The notes under the pieces are model-generated. The model did not search any database and had not been told where the DNA came from. It saw nothing but the letters and a program-made list of their open reading frames with translations. A program made the position numbers and the translations under genes. 64,000 nucleotides of DNA, taken from positions 682,001 to 746,000 of the forward strand of contig CP126195.1 in the NCBI GenBank assembly GCA_030272155.1, written 5' to 3'. Shown piece after piece: positions 46,200 through 55,294 of the stretch. The stretch's first letter is position 1, and each line of letters starts with the position of its first letter. The stretch comes from Tetradesmus obliquus. Taxonomy: Eukaryota; Chlorophyta; Chlorophyceae; Sphaeropleales; Scenedesmaceae.

Positions 46200-48300
46200 G
46201 CACGGTTGGTGCCATATGAGTTGAGCATGCGGCAGATATTGTTTGTAGTTGTGCATGTGGTGTGAAGCCGATTGGCTCCTGCATGACCTGCATGTGCAAG
46301 CTTCACAGCTGGTGCAGCAGCAACACGTGTGCACGATGCTGCAACTTGGGCAGCGCACATGAGCAATGCATCTTACCCAGGAAATTTGTTGAGCCTGGAC
46401 CAGCTGCCGGCACCAGGTGCCGCAGCAACAGTATGTTTGTCCCTTTGAAGGCACTGCTTTAAGGCTCTGTTCAATGCAGCTGTTTTGCTTTGCTGCTTGC
46501 ATATGAAAAGGCAACGCGCCAACGCTGGCGAACGATTCTTGCTGGTGTGTTTCGATGGTCCATGCTGGTGTGTTCAGATGTCATTGTACAGCGCTGCTGC
46601 TTCGTTCAAACGTTGCTCGTTTTTGCAATAGTGGTTGTGGCCGTTGAGGACGAACCACAGCATGCCGTTGTGCTCAGTGCACCATCACACATTGTTTGGG
46701 TGGCAGAAAATCCTGGCCACAATTGATGATACAGCAACAGTAGCACATACGATCTGTCGCCAGGTACCAATCCTGCTGCTGCCAGCCCAACGGGTGGCAC
46801 CGACGGCACTCTGAATGAGGCTGCCATGATGAGGAGATTCAGGCTGAACTCTCTTGCCCAACATTGATCGTACAGTGCGGTCTGCAATGCGCGTTTCAAC
46901 GCTGCTGTCTCTCAGCACCAGGCGCCTTGTGCTGAATGATAACTTCACTTGAATGTAGCTGGTTGAAGTGCTCAGGCTGCTGGTGCTTTGTCAGCACAAC
47001 CTGGGCTCGCCGCTGTAGATATGTTGCATTCGTTGCTCAGGCAGCAGCACCTGTCAGGCAAGATGTGATGATGTTGTTGCCAATGCAGAATGATGCCGAT
47101 TTAGTACAGGAGTGGCAGCAGTGGCACTTAGTCACCACAAGTTGACATTCATAACATTGGTGTGTTCCTGGTACCAGGACTGGTATCAGCATGTGCATGG
47201 AACGCCACAGCAGCAGGCTGTTGGGCTGCAGGCATTGCATCTAGATGCGGCCGCTTGCCGCTGCTGTGCAGCAGCATATGGTCAGGTCATCATGTGACAC
47301 CATCAGGTTGGGCAGCTTCACAGATGTGCTTAATGCTGCGTTGCGCAAAACAAAAGTTTGTGTTGTTAGGCTGCCAAGTATGATGACGTGACAGTTGCCC
47401 CATGTGACTTGACTGAAGGGTGGTTTTTGCTGAGCAGTCCAGCCAGCGTGACGCAGCAATGGCCTGTGACTAGGCCAGAAGGCCTCCCCTCAGGCTGCTG
47501 TCTTGTGTGCTCGACAGAGTTGTTTAGCCGCCGCAGCAGCTGTGTGACACTGCAAGCTCCCTTGCCGCTGTTGCCTGAATGCCATTTGCACCGTGCAAAT
47601 GGCAGTAGTACTGCAACAGCTGTTGTGGAAGCTGCCAGTGGCATGTTGTCTGGTCAGAGCAGTTGGACTGTGTAAACTTACGTTTGTTCCTGTTGGCCAT
47701 CATGGGGGGCACTCACATCACTGACTCATCGGATAGAGCAGCTACTAGCTGCCAGTACAGCTGTCTTTGGCAGTGCCTATTGTCAGTTGACGTCAACCAA
47801 GGCCCACATGCCACAACATGAGCGCTTGTATGTTCCGTTTCCAAAAGCTGCCTGGCAGCACCATGAACCCTTATAGTGCAGATGCTCGTCAAACGCAATG
47901 AATAGATGCTGCCATCTGTACCACAGCCAGTTGCGGACACAGTGCTGCTGCATATAAGCAATCCACGTGTGTCGACAAGGAAAACGGCGCGTGCATGTTG
48001 CATTCAGCTATTGCAAATTGTAGTTCCTGCAACATTTCAATACTGTGCATGCTTGACGCTTGAGTACCTTAGCAGCACACTCCTAAGGACAACTGCGCAG
48101 TATGCAATTGCTGCACACCCAACACTCCATTAATCCAACATACTGGCGTTCGACATACATTAGCAGCATGCCACTATGCACACATTGCACGCCATGCCAG
48201 ATGCAGGCAGCACGGCAGCCGCACCTGCCAAGCCGCCCGTAATCTGAAGCTGCACTTTGCAAAAGGAAGCGGCGGCCACATGCTCAAAGCCCCGGCCTGC
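46200..48300. other. Intergenic region, no gene recognised
   Basis: About 2.1 kb without recognisable exons. A plus-strand TGTAA at 47671-47675 could end the disintegrin-like transcript, but it is about 1.5 kb past the stop. No strong repeat is present, and CAG tracts are scarce compared with the introns. Confidence 0.4.
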
Positions 48301-48327
48301 GAGAAATGCCCTGCAGCTCCCACATAG

Positions 48328-48687
48328 CAGCAATGGCTACCTCTAGCAGTTCCAAACCCTGTAAAAACGATGCATGGTCTGTGCAAGCATCATCAGCACC
48401 TCCATACCTCGTACTCAACCAATGCTTCAAGCATAGTGTAAGCTACACTATCACAGCAGTAGCACAGCTGTGGCCATGCGCACCAGCTCTGCCATGCGGC
48501 TGCACATCTCACCAGACAGCAATGGCTACCTCTAGCAGTTTCAAACCGTGGAAAAAAATAGCATCGCCTGTGCAGCCCTCATCAGCACCTGTACACCACG
48601 TACTACATCAATCTTAACAGTACCACAGCAGTAGCACAGCTGTGGCCATGTCACTGCGCACCAGTACTGCCGTGCGGCTGCAGTGTG
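48328..48687. repeat. Direct duplication of about 185-190 bp downstream of H3-like gene
   Basis: Two copies starting CAGCAATGGCTACCTCTAGC at 48328 and 48518 share further blocks (CATCAGCACCT, GCAGTAGCACAGCTGTGGCC, GCACCAG-...-TGC-GCGGCTGC). The second ends just before the stop codon of the minus-strand H3-like gene. Confidence 0.85.
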
Positions 48688-48694
48688 TCGCCCC

Positions 48695-49609
48695 TCACTC
48701 GTGCGCTGTCTGCATGTCCTGCAGCAGCACCTTCTGCCTCCCTTGGTTGATAGCCGTGGTGTTAGCTCGCTGCATAATGCGGATGAGGTACTCCTCTGAG
48801 GCTGCCTGCAGGGCCTTGATTGCGCGTGGCGTGAAGCCACAGTCTGGCTTGAGCGGCTTCATCACATCCTCGCACAGCTTGTGGAAAGCCTCGCCTGAGA
48901 TGAGGGCGTGCGTTGTTGCCTGGTAGTGCCGGATCTCCCGCAGCGCGGCTGCGTCATGTCTGCTGGCGCAGATGCACTGCCCGCAGGAGCAGCAGCAGCA
49001 GCAGGGCGCCGCACGCGGCCGCTGCCGGCAGCTGCTGCTAGCAGCTGCTTCTGCTGAGGCAGCCTCGTCTGCTGTGTCTGGATCGCTGATGCACACAGCC
49101 TTGCTGCCACCATTGCTACGCTCCTCTACAGCCATTGCATGCTGCTCCACAACGACCTCCGCATCATACACCTCCGGGTCAGTTGCTATTTCATCTGGTG
49201 CGTCCTCTTCTGCTGGCATGCCTTCTTCTGCGTCCTCTACTGCTTGCATGGCTACATCCTCGTCCTCTGCTGCTGACATATCTTCGTCTCCATCACTGCC
49301 AGAGCCAATGTCTTCCCAATCATCAGCACCGCTGCAGCAGCGGCGCCGTATGTGCCAGGGCACATCTGAGTCTGACGCTGTCATGTACTCCTCAATCTCA
49401 TCTGAGAAGTAGTCAAATTCAGGCCCTGAACCTGACTCTGTAGACTCTGCTTCTGTGTATTCATAGCCCGAGGATTCGGCTTCTCTAGCAGCTGCTTCTG
49501 AACCTGTGTCTGCTTCTGATGCTGAGCGCTCTGCAGCGTCGACTTGCATGGATGGTGGTGCGCCAGGTGGAACTAATTCGAATTCAGTCTCCATCTTATC
49601 ACCGATCAC
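48695..49609 (-). CDS. Acidic protein with C-terminal histone H3-like fold (intronless)
   Basis: Single uninterrupted frame, 304 aa, start ATG at 49609. Residues 1 to about 190 are strongly acidic and low complexity (runs such as AESSGYEYTEAESTESGSG and SGSDGDEDMSAAEDEDVAMQ). Then comes a short Cys cluster (CCCCCSCGQCIC), where H3 would have its basic tail. Residues from about 222 onward match the H3 core in order: ALREIRHYQATTHALI (alpha-N), AFHKLCEDVM (alpha-1), an F in the loop, AIKALQAASEEYLIRIM (alpha-2), N-TTAI and QDMQTAHE (alpha-3), ending without the H3 C-terminal tail. It may bind a histone partner or act as a divergent H3 variant (inference). No basic tail or known modification sites. 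Being intronless in a window of intron-rich genes suggests retroposition or transfer. Functional call is moderate; the fold match is by eye. Confidence 0.7.
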   Translation of the reverse strand: MIGDKMETEFELVPPGAPPSMQVDAAERSASEADTGSEAAAREAESSGYEYTEAESTESGSGPEFDYFSDEIEEYMTASDSDVPWHIRRRCCSGADDWEDIGSGSDGDEDMSAAEDEDVAMQAVEDAEEGMPAEEDAPDEIATDPEVYDAEVVVEQHAMAVEERSNGGSKAVCISDPDTADEAASAEAAASSSCRQRPRAAPCCCCCSCGQCICASRHDAAALREIRHYQATTHALISGEAFHKLCEDVMKPLKPDCGFTPRAIKALQAASEEYLIRIMQRANTTAINQGRQKVLLQDMQTAHE

Positions 49610-49969
49610 ACGCTAGCAGGCCGAGTAGATAGAGGTGCTGCTGCCGGTTGAAAAGACCCTTCGTCAGCTACGGCAATCGGCAATTCACTGAGAAAAACAC
49701 GTTCTTCGATGAGTATGCTAGAAACTGTCGCGCCTCAGATGCTGAACTGGCGACAACGGGTGCTACCATTGTCAGAGCACCTTTTGAATTTGCCCTGTTA
49801 CTGAGGGTTTAGGAACTTTTCCAAACTTTTGGTGGACGGTCATCTCAAGTGGACAGTACACGAGAACTTTTCACAGGGCAGACGACCAAGAAGCAGCAGC
49901 AGTAGCAAGAAGGGGTTGGCAACCAAATGCCTGTGCATAACCCGGGTTGCTACTGTCAGCTCACTGAGC
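49610..49969. other. Upstream region of H3-like gene
   Basis: No coding exon. It should include the promoter of the minus-strand H3-like gene. A partial, degenerate beginning of the 183-bp satellite appears from about 49970. No canonical histone promoter motif was identified. Confidence 0.4.
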
Positions 49970-51785
49970 TTGGCATGCCTGCAACACCGCCCTGAACAAA
50001 GTGCAGCGCGCACCAGAATGCAGCTGCCCACAGCCCTGCTAACAAAATATCTTATAAAACACATTGTTAACTACTTACAAGACCATTTTAGCTGAGCATG
50101 AAGTCAGCCGCTCAAGCGTGACGACGTTCTGTGCACGCTGGCAGCTGCTGCTTGGCATGCCTGCAGCACCGCCCTGTGCAAACGGCAGCGCACAGCAGAA
50201 TGCAGTTGCCCACAGCTCTGATTGACATTACGTCTTTCAAAACACATTATGTTCAGCGTACAAAGCCATCATAGCTGAGCAAAAAGTCAGCCGCTCAAGC
50301 GTGACAACGTTCTGTGCAGGCTGGCATCTGCTGCTTGGCACGCCTGCAGCACCGCCCTGTGCAGAGGGCAGTGCACAGCAGAATGCAGCTGCCCACAGCC
50401 ATGTGACATCAGGTCTTACAAAACACATGGCGACCAGTGCACAAAGCCCTAATAGCTGAGCAAAAAGTCAGCCGCTCAAGCGTGACAACATTATGTGCAC
50501 GCTGGCATCTGCTGCTTGGCATGCCTGCAGCACCGCCCTGTGCAAAAGGGCAGCGCACAGAAGAATGCAGCTGCCCACAGCTCTGCTTGACATCAGGTCT
50601 TACAAAAAATATGATGTCCAAAAAACAAAGCCATCATAGCTGGCCAAAAGTCAGCCGCTCAAGCGTGACAACGTTATGTGCATGCTGGCATCTGCTGCTT
50701 GGCATGCCTGGAGCACCACCATGTGCAAAAGGGCAGCGCACAGCAGATTGCAGCTGCCCACAGCCCTGCTTGACATTACGTCTTACAAAACACATTATGT
50801 CCAGCGTACAAAGCCATCATACCTGAGCAAAAAGTCAGCCGCTCGAGCGTGACGACGTTATGTGCATGCTGGCATCTGCTGCTTGGCATGCCTGGAGCAC
50901 CGCCCTGTGCAGAGGGCAGTGCACAGCAGAATGCAGCTGCCCACAGCCCTGCTTGACATCAGGTCTTGCAGAACACATTATGTTCAGCGTACAAAGCCAT
51001 CATAGCTGAGCAAAAAGTCAGCCGCTCAAGCGTGACGACGTTCTGTGCACGCTGGCAGCTGCTGCTTGGCATGCCTGCAGCACCAATTTGTGCAAAGGGC
51101 AGCACGCAGCAGAATGCAGCTGCCCACGGCCGTCCGTAACATTAGGTCTTACAAAACATTTGGCGTCCAATGTACACAGGAATCACAGCTGAGTAACAAG
51201 TCAGCCGCTCAAGCGTGACGACGTTCTGTGCATGCTGGCATCTGCTGCTTGGCATGCCTGTTGCACCACCCTGTGCAAAGGGCAGCGCGCAGCAGAATGC
51301 AGTTGCCCACAGCCCTGCTTGACATTAGGTTTTACAAAACACAATATGTCCAGCGTACAAAGCCACCGCAGCTGAGCACACAGTCAGCCGCTCAAGCGTG
51401 ACGACGTTCTGTGCATGCTGGTATCTGCTGCTTGGCATGCCTAAAGCACCACCCCTTGCACAGTGCACCGCGCAGCAGAATGCAGCTGCCCACAGCCCTG
51501 CTTGACATTAGGTCTTACAACACACGTTATGTTCAGCGAGCAAAGCCATCACAGCTAAGTAACAAGTCAGCCGCTCAAGCGTGACGACGTTCTGTGCATG
51601 CTGGCATCTGCTGCTTGGCATGCCTGAAGCACCACCCTGTGCAAAGGGCAGCGCACAGCAGGATGCAGCTGCCCACAGCCCTGCTTGAAGGTGCTTCTTA
51701 CAAAACACATTGTTTCCAGCGTACAAAACCATCACAGCTGAGCAAAAAGTCAGCCGCTCAGGCGTGACGACGTTCTGTGCATGGT
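49970..51785. repeat. 183-bp tandem satellite, about 10 monomers
   Basis: The motif CAGCCGCTCAAGCGTGACGA (with small changes) recurs at 50105, 50288, 50469, 50652, 50836, 51019, 51202, 51385, 51568 and 51751, giving spacings of 181-184 bp. Each monomer also has CTGCTGCTTGGCATGCCTG, a CAGAATGCAGCTGCCCACAG block and TTACAAAACACA...AGCGTACAAAGCC. Copies differ by scattered substitutions and 1-3 base indels. A partial leading unit begins near 49970 and the last unit is cut at about 51782. There are no unique spacers, so it is a satellite and not a CRISPR. Confidence 0.95.
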
Positions 51786-52727
51786 GCGGGGCCGCTGGGC
51801 GTCAGCAGGGCTTGGGCGGCGCTGACGATGCGGGACTTGATGGTGTCCTTCTTGAATCCTGGCCTGCTCGCGTATGTGCCCTTGCTGCAGCCATACTTGC
51901 GTGGTGCCTTGGCGCAGTGGGAGCGGGAAAAGCTCATCATCCTGCTTAGTATCTTTTGCTTAGGAAAGAGCGTCGTAAGACGATGAGAGCGAATATCGCT
52001 TGTAATGTTGGTGAACACAGATTGCCGGGCTCTTATAGGCTGCCAATGCAGGGATTTCGGAAGGGGGGTTAGCGAACGGGTAGCTTCGCCGGTAGCTGCC
52101 CCCCGGCTATGCCAAGGTTCGCCTGCAACACTCTAAAACGCGCAATGGTAACAATCAGTGCTAAAGCAGTGTTTTGTGAAGGGTGGCGGGGCGTTGGCAG
52201 CCTGTGCACATGTGTGTTGCCCACACAGGCAGCAGCTGCTGGCTGGGAGCTGCAAGCCTGACGGTTTCATCGTGCCAGGCCAGCTGGCATGTGATGCAGC
52301 AGTCTTCGTTTGCCACGCACAGTCATGGAATGTCATTTACAGGGAATGGTTCAACATGTCGAGTCAACTGATAAGCTTGTACTCAGTAGCGGCGTGCTTA
52401 CACAACAGTGATCTGCCTGACAACTTGAAGGCACCATCGAGCTGCTGATTGACATGGTATTCTGTTCAAACCAATATCACCTGCAGCAGACGTAAATGCC
52501 ATGCAGTGGCGGAAGTGCCTCAGATGCTGCTAGCAACTCTACGACCACAACAAACGCAGTCATGCATCCGAGTAGCGAAAGGCCACCGCGGCAGCTCCCT
52601 TGACATGCGTAACACCACAGCCAGCACATGCACAGCGCTGTACGAACACATGGCGCGCCGTGCAATGCGATGCAACCTCCATCACTGATAACCAGCCTAC
52701 CGACTCAAACCTGACCTACAACCACCC
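51786..52727. other. Region between satellite and LHC gene; possible short gene
   Basis: Opposed short frames overlap at about 51758-52018 (minus, 86 aa, basic, ends inside the satellite) and 51777-51986 (plus, 69 aa, with hydrophobic stretch LIILLSIFCLG). Neither has a recognised motif and I cannot choose between them. Further right, minus-strand TGTAA motifs at 52337-52341 and 52398-52402 are candidate polyadenylation signals of the LHC gene ending at 52728. Confidence 0.35.
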
Positions 52728-53248
52728 CTACTGCCCAAACACCGTGCCGAACGACGTGAAGATGTTTGCTGCCAGCGGTGACTGCAAGTGGGCAGCCAGG
52801 CAAGCCCAGGGGCCCTGCCCAGTCAGTACAGCCTGCGCACAGAACCCAGCCACAGCCAGCATTGCCAGCCTCCCGTGCCTGATCTCACTCTCCTTGTACT
52901 GCGCAATCGCAGGCCCCGACACCACATACGCAAAGCAATTAAACACGCCAGACGGATACGCAGGCGCGCCGCTGCCTGCAAAGCCACCCGCCAGGTCCGC
53001 GCGCTGCGGCAGCAGCGGCTGCAGGGGCGCCGCCATGCTGCCTGGCTGCTGGTAGTCCCGCCAGCGCAGCCACTCTGCGCTGCCAAGCAGTGCAACTTGG
53101 ATGCCGCAGAGTGTGTATGGGTCTGCCCAGTAGCGCGGCCCTGGTCCAGCTGGGGGCAGCCAGCCAGTGGCGAAGAAGGGCTGCTGGCCCAGCAGCTCAG
53201 GCACTAGGCAGCCCACCGCACCCAGCATCGCCCAGCGACCTGCAGGTT

Positions 53249-53299
<51 letters not shown>

Positions 53300-54154
53300 T
53301 TTTTTGAGAACGCTTGGAGGAAACCACTGTTGAGCAGCAGATGCTTCACGTAGTCAGCATTAGCAGCTGGTTGCTTGCATGCAGAAGAACGCATTGCGGC
53401 AACATGAAACAAGACATCTAACATAACTGTTAGACCTGTTAAAGTCGCACAGTCACGTACATGACAGCTCAACCTCAGCCCGCACCATAGCCACACCCAC
53501 ATCACACAACCCCAGTCTTTGTATTTTTTTTTTTTGCACTCACCGTGGATGACCTCCGAAGTGACCAGCCAGGTGCGCTCCGCCTGGCTCGTCACTTGGG
53601 GGTCAAACAGACCCAGCGGGTCAAACCCAAAGTCGCCCGGCAATGCGCCATCCAAATACACCAAGCTAGACTCGCTCGGCATCAGCAGGAAGTCCTGGTG
53701 AAGCCGCTGCATTGGATCTGACGGCACGCGCACTGGTGGCGCCGCTAAGCCAGCCGCCGCCAGCGCCTGCGCATTTGTGGCGGCTGCTGCAGCAGCAGGT
53801 GCTGCCGCTGCCCGCCAGGCTGCTAGGTTGCCGCGCCAGGTTTGGAAGGACTGGAATGCGGCGGCTACTGCTGCTGGTGCTGCGGCAGCTGCTGCAGCAG
53901 CAGACAGCGCTGCTGGTGCTGCTGTGGCGGCTGCAGGCAGCACTGCTGCTGAGCTGCCTGCATTGGCAGATGCTGCCGGCGCTGCTGCTGCTGCTGCAGC
54001 CGCCGCAGCAGCCACCACCGGCATGCTGCTGGCTGCTGCCCTGCTGACCCTGCTACTGCTGCTGCTGCTGCTGCTGCTGCTGTATCCACCCCCTGCAAAC
54101 TTCTGCGGCTGGTTAGGTAAGCTGCTGCTGCTCAAGCCAGCTGGCGTGCTAGCC

Positions 54155-54189
<35 letters not shown>

Positions 54190-54354
54190 TCTAGTCTTGT
54201 AGCTGTCTCCCCCTGGTCTACCGCTACCCCCTGCCCCTCCCCGCCCACCCTTGCCCAGGGCAGTTGGGATGTCGTATATGCCTGCAAAGCCCTTCACTGT
54301 ACCGCCGATGAGGCTGCTGCCGGGGCCGTCTTCGTCGCCCTTTATTTTCTGCAT
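52728..54354 (-). CDS. Light-harvesting chlorophyll a/b-binding (LHC) family protein
   Basis: Exons 53544-54354 and 52728-53239 join in frame (440 aa from the ATG at 54354). The thylakoid antenna fold is clear: LPGDFGFDPLGLFDP, helix 1 with TSEVIHGRWAMLGAVGCLVP (ExxHxR chlorophyll ligand), helix 2 in YTLCGIQVALLGSAEWLRWR, helix 3 with ESEIRHGRLAMLAVAGFCAQ, then GPWACLAAHLQSPLAANIF. The N-terminal 210 residues are unusual: a Gly/Lys-rich start and long Ala/Ser runs, not a typical transit peptide. A (CTG)n tract at 53248-53299 precedes the second exon. I cannot assign the exact LHC subfamily. The first exon is open upstream to 54366, where a phase-0 acceptor would allow splicing from the TIC21-like gene, so the true start may lie in that gene. 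Confidence 0.87.
53248..53299 (-). repeat. (CTG)n tract upstream of LHC exon 2 acceptor
   Basis: About 15 CTG units on the coding strand, followed by CTCAACCTGCAG and the acceptor at 53240. Confidence 0.9.
53860..54190 (-). repeat. Ala/Ser-coding GCN and AGC triplet region in LHC first exon
   Basis: Triplet tracts on the coding strand encode poly-Ala and poly-Ser between the N-terminal Gly/Lys-rich segment and the LHC core. The interruptions keep frame, so the exon is open over 800 nt. Confidence 0.85.
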
Positions 54355-54833
54355 GTGCCGCTGGCGCTGCAGGCAGCGAATAGAAAGCCGGGAGCAGCAA
54401 GCAGCAAGGAGGCGGTTGATGCACGGATGTGAGAGACGTTAATGCAGGCAGCATGAAGTAAGCGCAATGTCAGGTACCTTCACAGCAAAGATCACTGGCA
54501 ATGATGCGTTTGAATATAGAGCCAGCAGCAGCCGTGGGGGGCCCTGGCACTAACAGTGCATAACTACTGCAGAAGCAACTGCCCACCAGCTTGCAAAAAT
54601 GCAGATGAAACACGCCTGCAGCACCCGACAGCTAACTACACGCTACACACGTTCACACAGCGGCGCAGCTTCATGCCAGCTGCGCGGCAGCACGCTGCAC
54701 CATGCAAAAAGCTGTGTGCCTGCCCTTGCTGCACAACTGCTATGTGGTGGTCACCATGGTGCGCTGTCGGCGACTCACACCGTATGTTCTACAAATAACA
54801 CATGACACGCCCGCCTGGCTCCGCCCCGCCCAC

Positions 54834-55043
54834 CTACGCTACCTGGAAGCGCAGCCCGCGGCCCTCTCCCACGATGTTGAGCAGCCACAGCGAGCACAGC
54901 AGGCTCAGGAAGTGGCCCAGCAGTGTGTTGGTGGCGGCCTGGGGGTGGTGACAGCAGCAGCAGCAGCAGCAGCAGAGAACAGGCAGCACAGCAGGCTCAG
55001 GAAGTGGCCCAGCAGCGTGTTGGTGGCGGCCTGGGGGTGGTGG

Positions 55044-55095
<52 letters not shown>

Positions 55096-55249
55096 GAACA
55101 GGCAGCGCAGCAGGCTCAGGAAGTGGCCCAGCAGCGTGTTGGTGGCGGCCTGGGGGTGGCGGCAGCAGCAGCAGCAGCAGCACAGAACAGGCAGCACAGC
55201 AGGCTCAGGAAGTGGCCCAGCAGCGTGTTGGTGGCGGCCTGGGGGTGGC

Positions 55250-55294
<45 letters not shown>

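Noticed and set aside
50105-51785. Regular repeats suggesting a CRISPR array
   Set aside because: The whole 183-bp monomer is repeated, there are no unique spacers of constant length, and the context is eukaryotic.
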